Below, piece by piece: positions 10,229-18,332 of a DNA stretch of 64,000 nt. The notes under the pieces were generated by a model, which had not been told where the DNA came from, did not search any database, and worked only from the letters and a program-made list of their open reading frames with translations. The stretch is from Methylomonas sp. GTDB taxonomy: Bacteria; Pseudomonadota; Gammaproteobacteria; Methylococcales; Methylomonadaceae. The translations under genes were made by a program, and so were the position numbers. The stretch spans positions 1 through 64,000 of the forward strand of contig PERU01000014.1 of NCBI GenBank assembly GCA_002928965.1, read 5' to 3'. How positions within the stretch are numbered: position 1 is the first letter of the stretch; every line of letters starts with the position of its first letter.

Positions 10229-10390
10229 GAGTCTGTCCGAGAATAGAGAACCTGCTGCGGAAAATCCTTTTTGGCCAGATTTCCAGCTCATTTTCGTTAA
10301 ATAGCACCACTATTCGCCTCAAATGATCAAAAAATCTGACTCAAAATGGCTTTCCCTCGCGACGATTCCTATTCTCGGACAGGCTCCTAG
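10225..10390. mobile_element. Full-length 166-bp MITE bounded by CTAG and 22-bp inverted ends
   Basis: The left end is CTAGGAGTCTGTCCGAGAAT (10225-10244). The right end is its inverted match ending in GACAGGCTCCTAG (10378-10390). The ends pair over about 22 bases with one mismatch, with no coding capacity between them. CTAG at both borders could be a duplicated 4-bp target. Fragments of the same family lie at 11639-11659, 31839-31886, 36123-36142, 43138-43190 and 45637-45657. Likely mobilised by a transposase encoded elsewhere. Confidence 0.85.
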
Positions 10391-10417
10391 CGGCTGTAAT
10401 TATTTTTGGATTTTGTT

Positions 10418-11257
10418 ATGAAACGTTTCGTTAGTCTGGCTTTATGTACATATTTCAGTTTTAGCTGGGCTGATGAATTTAAGCTGGAGTTTTCTAGAGA
10501 TATTATTGATGCCACGCAAAATCAACGTGATGCATTTGAAACACCTGCCTCATCAATGGCTTTCAAATCCAATAACCCTCGGCCCACTCCATCTTTGCCT
10601 CCCATTGAAAGTGAGTCTCGCTCAGTTGATTTAGAGCCTCCCGAGAAAACGCAGATGGGTTCGGCTGGGTATAAACCTGCTTTACGTTCATCGCGAGCCG
10701 ATTCTTCGCGATCAACCAACCAATTTACGCCATTACCCGTTTCGTCAGGCAACGTATTTGCAAGCTTTACCAAGCAAAGCCTGCAGAACCCTGAGCGAAC
10801 CCAAAATAATCTGGGCGTATATGATGAATTGCATGACGAATTCAAACTTATGGTTGGCGATGAAATGTATAACAGGATGGCTTGGTCGTATGAAGGGGTT
10901 AAGCAACTGGATAGCTGGGTGTCTGCTACATTAACTCAGTTAAGTCAAGGCGGATCAGTCCATGTTGGCTTGAATGATCAGGTTATCGCAAATTTCACAG
11001 CAGCACGGCAAGCATTCATACCCGGTCAAAATGTCAAATCGTTGGAAGATAGTCATGCAGATGCTTTAAAAATGCCTGAATATGCGGCCCGATATGGTAT
11101 TGATCAGGCCACGATAACGGCTAATTTTGAGAACCAGAGTAAATTTCTGGTAGTACTTAAATATCTGAGCCTATCTAATCTTGGCTACGCAATATTGATG
11201 ATTGTTACACTGGTTTATGGCGGAAAATTCTTTAAGTTTTTGATAAAGCAGCGTTAA
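10418..11257 (+). CDS. Uncharacterised protein with signal peptide and C-terminal membrane helix
   Basis: I do not recognise the family. The 279-residue product starts with a signal peptide (MKRF..., cleavage probable after SWA). It continues with a Ser/Pro-rich low-complexity linker (about residues 40-110) and a helical region rich in Asp, Glu and Gln (about 125-240), and ends with one transmembrane helix followed by a basic tail (KFFKFLIKQR). It is therefore exported and anchored at its C-terminus. The ATG at 10418 is chosen over the upstream TTG at 10406 because it puts the basic residues directly before the hydrophobic core. The linker includes GSAGYKPALRSSRA, which looks like a translated dispersed repeat. 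It precedes a protease and a PEP-CTERM-type sugar transferase. Confidence 0.6.
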   Translation: MKRFVSLALCTYFSFSWADEFKLEFSRDIIDATQNQRDAFETPASSMAFKSNNPRPTPSLPPIESESRSVDLEPPEKTQMGSAGYKPALRSSRADSSRSTNQFTPLPVSSGNVFASFTKQSLQNPERTQNNLGVYDELHDEFKLMVGDEMYNRMAWSYEGVKQLDSWVSATLTQLSQGGSVHVGLNDQVIANFTAARQAFIPGQNVKSLEDSHADALKMPEYAARYGIDQATITANFENQSKFLVVLKYLSLSNLGYAILMIVTLVYGGKFFKFLIKQR

Positions 11258-11746
11258 TGCTGTTTTGATTTTCAGGCGGGCTTGATCGTTTGCTGTGGAA
11301 AACAATTTTTTCTGTTGGGAAATACAAATACCTCAGACCCACAAACTATTAGGGACGTGCTGATAAATCGACTTCGCCTCTTCTGCAAAGGCGGGTGACC
11401 GGAAACACCAAAAGCCGATAGTATTGCCTGTGCGGGAACGACAATTTATTCTGCGCTATTTGATTTTTCCCCTTCAGCGTCTACTTTAAGAACAGTCGTT
11501 GCTGATTAATGTGCTGTGTCAGCTAATTGAAAGGCAGTTCCGTAAATCGTGATTATGGCATAGAGCCTTCGGGGCACAAGTGGATTGCCGAAATCCAGAT
11601 GTGTATGGATACTTCGAAACTTACCATCCATGGTTCTCGATTCTCGGACAGGCTTCTAGGACAAACTCCTAGGTTTTGGGTTGTTTTTGATCAAAACCTT
11701 ATCAGTCAGGTAATCAAGTTACCTTCAGTTGTTTTTGGGAAAGATC
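11258..11746. repeat. Gene-free gap holding a dispersed repeat and a MITE end
   Basis: No gene is seen in these 489 bases. At 11563-11612 lies a copy of the CACAAGTGGATTGCCG repeat (others at 16131, 42041, 55667 and 57258). At 11639-11659 a right end of the CTAGGAG MITE (TTCTCGGACAGGCTTCTAG) is followed by a second ACTCCTAG at 11665-11672, as if one end had been inserted or excised imperfectly. Confidence 0.55.
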
Positions 11747-12502
11747 ATGAAAATTTTGCAAGCGATTTTTTGGGTGTGCTTGTTTGAACTGAGTGGAAAA
11801 TTGGTTCTGGCTTCAGAAGCCAGTCTGCCTGATGTTCTGGAGCGTATCAAACCTTCAGTGGTAGCCGTTGGCACGTTCATGCCCACCAGAAATCCGCGAG
11901 CAATATTTCTTGGAACCGGTTTTGCCATTGGTGATGGGCGTAAAATCATCACCAATGCGCACGTTGTCGGTAAGGAACTGGATGCGGCTCATCTGGAACG
12001 ATTTGCAGTGTTTTATCGGCAAGGCCAGGCTGAATACATGCAATTGGCCGATTTGACTAAAACGGATGAACAGCATGACCTGGCATTATTGAATTTGCCC
12101 GAAGGGAAATTGCCCGCGCTGGAAATAGGCGATTCCGGAAAAGTCAGGGAGGGCGAATTATTCGCTTTTACCGGTTATCCTATGGGGATGGTGTTAGGTT
12201 TATACCCAGTTACTCATCGCAGTATTATTTCTGCTATTTCGCCAAATGCGATACCTGTGATAGCCAGCAGGCAATTAAACGTCAACATGTTAAAGAAACT
12301 TGGTGCACCGTTTGATGTTTTCCAACTGGATGCTACTGCTTATCCCGGCAATAGTGGCAGTCCTTTGTATCAGATTGATACCGGAAAAGTCATAGGCATC
12401 ATCAATAAAGTCTTTGTGCAAGGCAGTAAGGAAAATGCCATCACAAATCCTAGCGGAATTTCTTACGCCATACCCGCAGAACATATCAAACCTCTGTTAT
12501 AG
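11747..12502 (+). CDS. Trypsin-like (S1C/DegP-type) serine protease, exported
   Basis: This is a predicted periplasmic endopeptidase of 251 residues. A signal peptide spans about residues 1-23 (cleavage near VLASEA). The catalytic triad is visible: His in TNAHVV (about 72), Asp in QHDLALLNL (about 112) and Ser in YPGNSGSPL (about 198). No PDZ domain follows, so it is a single-domain protease unlike DegP/DegS. The ATG at 11747 is preferred over an upstream ATG at 11729 because it starts the signal peptide. It stands 41 bases before a PEP-CTERM/EPS-type sugar transferase gene, so it may be in the same transcript. A role in polysaccharide or surface-protein processing is only inference. Confidence 0.82.
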   Translation: MKILQAIFWVCLFELSGKLVLASEASLPDVLERIKPSVVAVGTFMPTRNPRAIFLGTGFAIGDGRKIITNAHVVGKELDAAHLERFAVFYRQGQAEYMQLADLTKTDEQHDLALLNLPEGKLPALEIGDSGKVREGELFAFTGYPMGMVLGLYPVTHRSIISAISPNAIPVIASRQLNVNMLKKLGAPFDVFQLDATAYPGNSGSPLYQIDTGKVIGIINKVFVQGSKENAITNPSGISYAIPAEHIKPLL

Positions 12503-12543
12503 CATTCGTCAAACACGCCAAAATCCAAAACGGAATTACCAGC

Positions 12544-13932
12544 ATGATCAGAATTTTTAGACACTATATTTCGACCGCTTATTTAGGCCTGATGGCACTG
12601 GAATGGTTAGTGTTTTATTTATCCATGCATTGGGGGGCGGCAGTCAGGTTTCTGTATACCTCATCTTGGTATACCCAACAACAGATGATTATGGCTTCAT
12701 TGGTCTATTCAGCCGTGTTTGTACTGTGTTGCTCTTCGATTGGTTTGTACCGTAAAACCCTGGATAAAGAGGAATACAATCTGCTGGAAAGAATCAACTA
12801 CAGTTTTGTGGTGGCTATTTTTTCATTAGTGCTGATTTATTACATCGTGCCGGAATTGATGTTGGCGCGTAGCGTTTTAATCTCTGCGATTATATTTTCG
12901 TTTATTGGCATTTTGTTGACCCGATATTTTTTCTATCGCTTTGTCAATCTGGATAATTTAAAACGCAAAGTACTGGTCATCGGTTGTGGTGAAAAGGCCA
13001 GCCATTTGGAAGACGTCAATTCCAGCTTTGTTTACCGGGGCTTTGAAATTGTCGGCTATATCGCCTTGGATGACGAACCGGTCGAAGTGGCACAAACTAT
13101 CTCATTAAGTGAAGAAATGACCTTATTCGCTGTGGTTAAACAGCACAGTGTTGATGAAATTGTCATCGCCGTCGATGATCGGCGGAAAAAGTTACCCGTT
13201 GATGAGCTGTTGGACATCAAAATGTCAGGCGTGGTCGTCATGGATTTGCAAACCTTTTATGAAAGAGAGCAGCGTCTGGTGTATCTGGAAGCCTTGAGTC
13301 CCAGTTGGCTGGTATTTTCGGATGGCTTTGTCAATAATGGACTGAGGCCGATAGTCAAGCGTGGCTTTGATGTCATTGCCAGTGTGCTCCTGCTGAGTGT
13401 CAGTTGGTGGATCATGTTGTTTACTGCATTAGCCATTTATCTGGAAAGTGGTTTTGGTGCGCCGGTTTTGTATCGTCAAACCCGGGTTGGTTATCGCAAC
13501 AAACCCTTCAAAGTGATCAAATTCAGAAGTATGCGGCTGGATGCCGAGAAAAATGGCGCCCAATTTGCGAGTCAGGTAGATGACAGAGTCACTAAGGTCG
13601 GCAAAGTCATTCGTAAATTTCGGATTGATGAATTGCCGCAGTTATTCAATGTGTTCAAGGGGGATATGAGTTTCGTCGGCCCGCGTCCTGAACGCCCTGA
13701 ATTTGTTGATGGATTTATCAAAACCATCCCTTATTATGCAGAACGTCATCGAGTTAAGCCCGGCATTACCGGCTGGGCGCAATTGTGTTATCCCTACGGC
13801 GCCAGTGAACAAGACACTTGGCACAAACTGGAGTACGACTTGTACTACGTCAAAAATTACAGTCTATTCCTGGATTTGACCATCATGATGAGCACAGTGG
13901 AAGTAGTATTGTGGGGTAAAGGCGCACGCTAA
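12544..13932 (+). CDS. PEP-CTERM/EPS-type undecaprenyl-phosphate sugar transferase
   Basis: This membrane enzyme transfers the first sugar-1-phosphate to undecaprenyl phosphate to start an exopolysaccharide repeat unit. The 462 residues contain four N-terminal transmembrane helices (up to about residue 130), a CoA-binding-like Rossmann middle (VLVIGCGEKAS, about 143), and another membrane helix near 280. The bacterial sugar-transferase domain follows, with KRGFDV, the KFRSM motif, RIDELPQLFNV and SFVGPRPERP. The architecture fits the group linked to PEP-CTERM/exosortase EPS systems. That agrees with the three PEP-CTERM-like proteins in the window. The rest of an EPS cluster (polymerase, flippase, exosortase) is absent, so it is an isolated initiator. 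Confidence 0.88.
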   Translation: MIRIFRHYISTAYLGLMALEWLVFYLSMHWGAAVRFLYTSSWYTQQQMIMASLVYSAVFVLCCSSIGLYRKTLDKEEYNLLERINYSFVVAIFSLVLIYYIVPELMLARSVLISAIIFSFIGILLTRYFFYRFVNLDNLKRKVLVIGCGEKASHLEDVNSSFVYRGFEIVGYIALDDEPVEVAQTISLSEEMTLFAVVKQHSVDEIVIAVDDRRKKLPVDELLDIKMSGVVVMDLQTFYEREQRLVYLEALSPSWLVFSDGFVNNGLRPIVKRGFDVIASVLLLSVSWWIMLFTALAIYLESGFGAPVLYRQTRVGYRNKPFKVIKFRSMRLDAEKNGAQFASQVDDRVTKVGKVIRKFRIDELPQLFNVFKGDMSFVGPRPERPEFVDGFIKTIPYYAERHRVKPGITGWAQLCYPYGASEQDTWHKLEYDLYYVKNYSLFLDLTIMMSTVEVVLWGKGAR

Positions 13933-14043
13933 TCGGTTTGTTATGAAAGCCATCGTGGAAACCCTGGGCTGAAAGCTGTTTTTCTGATCCAACATTCCAG
14001 GAAAATAGGTTTTGTTAAATATTGGCATTTTCCGGAGGTGTTT

Positions 14044-15102
14044 TTGAAACGATCGTTTTACGACCTGAATTATTCTGATTTGGATGCGGTTATCAAACAA
14101 AATAATTTAAACCCGTCAGTCGCGGCAGTGCTTTTTAATTGGCATTACAAGAAAAAAGAAAATACGCAATGCCGTGACAATATTTCAAAATCCTCATTGG
14201 ATTTTTTTGAACAACATTTTGATTTTTCGCTACCTGAAATCGATACGGTTCAGGAGTCAAAAAAAGATCGAACCGTAAAGTTTCTTTTCAAACTCAAAGA
14301 TAACCATAAAATTGAAACTGTCCTGATTCCATTTAACAACAAATATTCCATTTGCCTTTCATCTCAGGTTGGCTGTGCAATGAATTGTTCTTTTTGTTTT
14401 ACCGGAGAACAAGGACTTAAACGGAATTTGGCTACCAGTGAAATTATTGGTCAGTTTCTAAAGGCTTGGCGTTGGTTGGCAACGAATAGGCCTGGAGAAG
14501 AACGGATTTTGAATGTTGTTTTTATGGGACAAGGCGAGCCATTGCATAATTTTGATGCCGTCAAAAAAGCCTGTGAAATTTTTCTATCGCAACATGGAAC
14601 CTCAGTTGGCGTTCAAAAAATTACCGTTTCGACTGCGGGTTATGTACCTGGACTTAAAAGATGGAGTCAGGAAATACCTGGAGTCAATCTTGCGCTATCG
14701 CTGCATTCACCCTTTGCAGAAAAGCGTAATGAACTGATCCCCATTAATAGAAAATATCCATTAGATGAGGTGTTGTCTTATATTGACAAGATACCTTTGA
14801 ATAAAAAGCAATTTATTACCTATGAATATATTTTAATAAAAGATTTTAACGACTCACCAGATGATGCAAAAAAATTAGGCATGCTACTAACGGGTAAAAG
14901 TGCTTATATAAACCTGATACCCTTTAACGAATTTCCAGGTGCGCGTTACGAGCGTCCGGAGTCGGATAAAGTCGAACAGTTTAAAGCTATTTTAGATACT
15001 TTTAGAATCCCGACTTTAACAAGAGGCGTTAAAGGTGATGATGTGTTAGCCGCCTGCGGACAACTGAATTCTAGAAATGAAATAACCATCAAAACCAATT
15101 GA
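14044..15102 (+). CDS. RlmN-like radical SAM rRNA/tRNA adenine C2-methyltransferase
   Basis: Family members methylate C2 of adenine in 23S rRNA (A2503) and tRNA, using two SAM molecules and a methylated cysteine. The 352-residue protein has the radical SAM CxxxCxxC signature (CAMNCSFC, about residue 117), the MGQGEPL segment (about 160), LALSLHSP (about 217), and the C-terminal catalytic cysteine in AACGQL (about 340). A GGAGGT ribosome site at 14034-14039 lies 4 bases before TTG 14044, which I prefer over the GTG at 14038 overlapping that site. The coding sequence is much more AT-rich than its neighbours and the gene sits outside the usual ndk-rlmN-pilW/gcpE context. This suggests a second, acquired copy; a Cfr-like relative cannot be excluded. 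Confidence 0.8.
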   Translation: MKRSFYDLNYSDLDAVIKQNNLNPSVAAVLFNWHYKKKENTQCRDNISKSSLDFFEQHFDFSLPEIDTVQESKKDRTVKFLFKLKDNHKIETVLIPFNNKYSICLSSQVGCAMNCSFCFTGEQGLKRNLATSEIIGQFLKAWRWLATNRPGEERILNVVFMGQGEPLHNFDAVKKACEIFLSQHGTSVGVQKITVSTAGYVPGLKRWSQEIPGVNLALSLHSPFAEKRNELIPINRKYPLDEVLSYIDKIPLNKKQFITYEYILIKDFNDSPDDAKKLGMLLTGKSAYINLIPFNEFPGARYERPESDKVEQFKAILDTFRIPTLTRGVKGDDVLAACGQLNSRNEITIKTN

Positions 15103-15321
15103 ATGATTCAACGTTTAAAGCCGTCGTTACAAAGCATTAAGGTTAATTCAACTTTGTCATATTTTAAAACTGCCGTCATGCTCGCCAGAAAGTGGGCATC
15201 CGTGTTGTTTGTCTGGCAACCTGTCATAGTGCGGTCATATTAATTTGATTACATATCGCGATTGAAGAGCAGCCGGCTGTCGGCATCGTTCCCACTTCTT
15301 AGGCGACCGCGGTGTCGACAA

Positions 15322-15990
15322 ATGATGTCTCTAAAATACCTACTCGTACTATTATCACTGTTATTGGGCATGGCGGTTTACCACCTTGAAATGCCCAATC
15401 TCAGCGACATTTTGCAAAACAAACAAGCCATCAGCGTTTTCATTGAAAGCCATTACGCTTTTTCAGTAGTCATGTTCTTTCTGATGTGCGTGGTGTTCAT
15501 CAATTCGCCAATACCCATGGCGGCAGTTATGAAAATTCTGTCCGGCTACTTCTTTGGCTTTTACACGGGTGCTTTTTACAATATTCTGGCTACCTTGGTG
15601 GCCTGCTTAGTGGGATTTTTTCTGAGTCGCCACGTGTTCAAAACCCAATTCGAACGACTGTTCTATGCGCGATTGGAGAGGATAGAGCACGAGATCGAGC
15701 GAAACGGTTTGTATTATTTCCTCAGCTTGCGGATTGTCCTGGTGGTGCCATGTTTTTTGATCAACATCAGCGCCGGCCTATCCAGGCTTTCGTTCCGGGA
15801 TTATTTTCTCAGTACCTTTTTGGGCGTTTTGCCGGCGTCGTTGATTTACGCTAACGGTGGCCAGCAATTGGAGCATATTCGAAGCACATCTGAATTATTT
15901 GAGTGGGGTACCATAGTATCGCTGACTTTGATGGCTACAATCAGTTTACTTCCAATCTGGATCGGTCCAAGAAATCGATTTCCAAGTTGA
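15322..15990 (+). CDS. TVP38/TMEM64 (DedA-like, VTT domain) membrane protein
   Basis: This is an inner-membrane protein of about 222 residues. Hydrophobic segments fall at about 5-20, 46-72, 80-105, 140-165 and 195-215. The central FINSPIPMAAVMKILSGYFFG region and the later GLSRLSFRDYFLSTFLG fit the VTT/SNARE-associated Golgi family. Members are proposed lipid scramblases or transporters. The role in this cell is unknown. The frame is open from a TTG at 15262, but the ATG pair at 15322/15325 begins the first membrane helix and is the likelier start. Confidence 0.8.
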   Translation: MMSLKYLLVLLSLLLGMAVYHLEMPNLSDILQNKQAISVFIESHYAFSVVMFFLMCVVFINSPIPMAAVMKILSGYFFGFYTGAFYNILATLVACLVGFFLSRHVFKTQFERLFYARLERIEHEIERNGLYYFLSLRIVLVVPCFLINISAGLSRLSFRDYFLSTFLGVLPASLIYANGGQQLEHIRSTSELFEWGTIVSLTLMATISLLPIWIGPRNRFPS

Positions 15991-16473
15991 GTGAGGCAGG
16001 CAGGTCACTGCCAGCATATTCTTACCCGCTAAGCCGACGGTCTGACTATTTGACAAATGGGGCAAATCGATAAATTAATGTAGTTGCGTCTGGCTTAGTT
16101 CTAATTTGTCTACAGTTTCGGGCTGCTTTCGTCATTCCTGCATACCCTCCGGAGCGCCAGTGGATTGCCTGAATCCCCAGGTCTCATGGATGGATTGAAG
16201 CTTCCCAGCGAGCATGTGTGCGTTTTTAAATATGACAAAGTAGAATAAGAAGAAGATACAAATTGCGTGGCGCTTTATTACGCAGCAACCATAGTAAACC
16301 CTGAACTATACAATATATATCTTTAGACCTAAGGACTCTTTTTGTGTATAGATCGTTAATCAATTGGTGCTTAAATTTTTATAAAAAAATTATAGGATAT
16401 GCATTAACCTGAATATGTGTAATCATTTTTTTCAATCCAAAGTCTCATCCTTTTTTCGGGGTTCGTCCAAGTC
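15991..16473. repeat. Gene-free leader of pycA with one dispersed repeat copy
   Basis: No ORF of interest is present. Bases 16131-16185 hold a copy of the CATTCCTGCATACCCTC...GTGGATTGCC repeat family. The last 200 bases before pycA are strongly AT-rich (16300-16440) and probably hold its promoter. No riboswitch was recognised. Confidence 0.5.
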
Positions 16474-17892
16474 ATGTTACGAAAAATACTGATTGCCAAC
16501 CGCGGTGAAATCGCCGTTCGTATTATCCGGGCATGTGCCGAAATGGGCATTCGCTCGGTAGCCATTTATTCAGAAGCGGATCGCTTTGCTCTGCATGTGA
16601 AGAAGGCCGATGAATCCTATTGTATCGGCAGTGAACCGGTAGCAGGCTATCTGAATATTTATGCCTTGGTGAATCTCGCGGCTGCGACCGGTTGCGATGC
16701 CATACATCCCGGCTATGGCTTTTTGTCTGAAAACGCATTGTTTGCGAAAGCCTGCAAAGAACGTGGTTTGATTTTCATCGGCCCTGAAGCGGAGGTGATA
16801 CACCGCATGGGCGATAAAACGGAAGCCCGGAAAACCATGATAGCGGCCGGTATTCCGGTAACGCCGGGATCTAACGGCAATCTCGAATCGGTCGAGGAAG
16901 CATTGACAGTGGCCGAATCGATCGGTTATCCGGTCATGCTGAAAGCGACCTCCGGCGGTGGCGGAAGGGGAATACGTCGCTGCGATAATGCAGATGAACT
17001 CCAGCGAAATTATGGCCGGGTCATTTCTGAAGCAACCAAAGCGTTCGGCAGCGCCGATGTGTTCCTCGAAAAATGCATCGTTAATCCTAAGCACATTGAA
17101 GTTCAAGTGCTGGCCGATCATCACGGTAATGCGATTCACCTGTACGAACGCGACTGCTCAATACAGCGCCGTAATCAAAAATTAATCGAAATCGCCCCTT
17201 CGCCGCAGCTTGATGAAGCCCAGCGTCAGTATATCGGCGGCTTGGCTGTCATTGCGGCAAAATCGGTCGGTTATACCAATGCCGGTACCGTTGAATTCCT
17301 GCTCGACAACAATGACCGCTTTTACTTCATGGAAATGAATACGCGCGTACAGGTCGAGCACACCATCACCGAAACCGTGACCGGCGTTGATATTGTCGAA
17401 GAACAAATCCGCATCGCAGCCGGCTTGCCGTTGCGTTTCAAACAGCACGAAATCGTCCGGCGTGGCTATGCGATTCAATTCCGGATCAATGCCGAAGACC
17501 CCAAAAACGGGTTCTTACCCAGTTTCGGCAAGATAACCCGCTATTACGCCCCCGGCGGACCGGGTGTTCGCACAGACACCGCCATTTATACAGGTTATGA
17601 AATTCCGCCGTATTACGACTCCATGGTCGCCAAACTCATTGTCAATGCATTAACCTGGGAAGATGTGCTTCAGCGTGGTGAACGAGCGCTTAAAGATATG
17701 GGGCTTTTCGGTATTAAGTCGACAATCCCGTATTATCTGCAGATCCTCAAGCATCCAGAATTCCGGGCGGGCTATTTCAATACCGGCTTCGTCGAAAAAC
17801 ACAATGACTTGATCAATTATTCCAACAAGCCTCGTCCGGAAGTACTCGCCAGCGTGATAGCCGCTGCGATGGCGTCTCATACCGGCTTGTGA
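16474..17892 (+). CDS. pycA: Pyruvate carboxylase subunit A (biotin carboxylase)
   Basis: This subunit carboxylates the biotin carried by subunit B using ATP and bicarbonate, for oxaloacetate formation from pyruvate. The 472 residues show the N-terminal RGEIAVRIIRAC, the ATP-grasp glycine loop GGGGRGIRR (about 163), the HIEVQVLAD segment (about 207), RDCSIQRRNQK (about 229) and the metal/active-site EMNTRVQVEHTITE (about 284). Length and sequence fit a stand-alone biotin carboxylase of either acetyl-CoA carboxylase or two-subunit pyruvate carboxylase. The downstream pycB decides in favour of the latter. In one-carbon users this anaplerotic step fits CO2 fixation alongside formaldehyde assimilation. 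Confidence 0.88.
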   Translation: MLRKILIANRGEIAVRIIRACAEMGIRSVAIYSEADRFALHVKKADESYCIGSEPVAGYLNIYALVNLAAATGCDAIHPGYGFLSENALFAKACKERGLIFIGPEAEVIHRMGDKTEARKTMIAAGIPVTPGSNGNLESVEEALTVAESIGYPVMLKATSGGGGRGIRRCDNADELQRNYGRVISEATKAFGSADVFLEKCIVNPKHIEVQVLADHHGNAIHLYERDCSIQRRNQKLIEIAPSPQLDEAQRQYIGGLAVIAAKSVGYTNAGTVEFLLDNNDRFYFMEMNTRVQVEHTITETVTGVDIVEEQIRIAAGLPLRFKQHEIVRRGYAIQFRINAEDPKNGFLPSFGKITRYYAPGGPGVRTDTAIYTGYEIPPYYDSMVAKLIVNALTWEDVLQRGERALKDMGLFGIKSTIPYYLQILKHPEFRAGYFNTGFVEKHNDLINYSNKPRPEVLASVIAAAMASHTGL

Positions 17893-17991
17893 TTCTTATG
17901 CGCTTCCCGAAAATACCGGAAAGACAAAAGGGTCATGGCAATGTTTATGTAAGTGCCGTGGACATTAGCTCGTGGGCAGTTCATGCGCTAA

Positions 17992-18141
17992 GGATAGGGT
18001 CTTAAATGACTTCCCGGAATTGGGCTTCTTCCGAAGCGCACGATTAATTCGCGCTTCTTTGGTATAGAGGGCTGGGGGTGGTTTTAATAAATCCCCCTCG
18101 ATCCGACCTTTTCAAGGGGGATGTTATTTATAGCGAAATCA
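17992..18141 (-). mobile_element. 150-bp MITE, GTCCCCCTTTGAAAA family, between pycA and pycB
   Basis: Read on the minus strand from 18141, it begins ATTTCGCTATAAATAACATC. It continues with CCCCCTTGAAAAGG and ATCGAGGGGGATTTATT and ends in GGGAAGTCATTTAAGACC. It aligns over its whole length with copies at 58457-58609 and 60712-60864 on the plus strand. The termini form imperfect inverted repeats of about 24 bases. Confidence 0.8.
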
Positions 18142-18150
18142 TTACGCTGA

Positions 18151-18267
18151 AAGTCATCGTGTGAACGATGCCAGTCGCGAACCGAAGGTCATGGAATCGC
18201 GATTGGCATCGCTCCTACCCCCCAACGTTCATTGACTGGGGTGATTTCGAGTTTTCATGATCGTTAG
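18151..18267. repeat. Hairpin-forming dispersed repeat (GATTTCGAGTTTTC type)
   Basis: GCGATGCCAGTCGC-type arms (about 18166-18210) can fold into a long hairpin and are followed by the GGGGTGATTTCGAGTTTTC tail. Relatives are at 1-58, 36012-36095, 43220-43312, 49180-49235 and 61935-62030. Confidence 0.65.
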
Positions 18268-18332
18268 GCAAACATCGACACCGTTTTTATAATTCATCCA
18301 TTAACCGCCAACAGGGTTTTACAGGAAAAAAG

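Larger units (their letters stand above)
17893..18332. other. pycA-pycB spacer occupied by repeats
   Basis: The 440 bases separating the two pyruvate carboxylase subunit genes contain no ORF. They hold a reverse-oriented 150-bp MITE (17992-18141) and, directly after it, a hairpin-type dispersed repeat (18151-18267). About 65 bases then remain before the pycB start, so any separate pycB promoter must be in or beside these repeats. Confidence 0.7.

Noticed and set aside
10225-10390. Rho-independent terminator of trpS instead of a MITE
   Set aside because: The arms are 120 bases apart, lie inside a repeat family with other copies, and no T-run follows.
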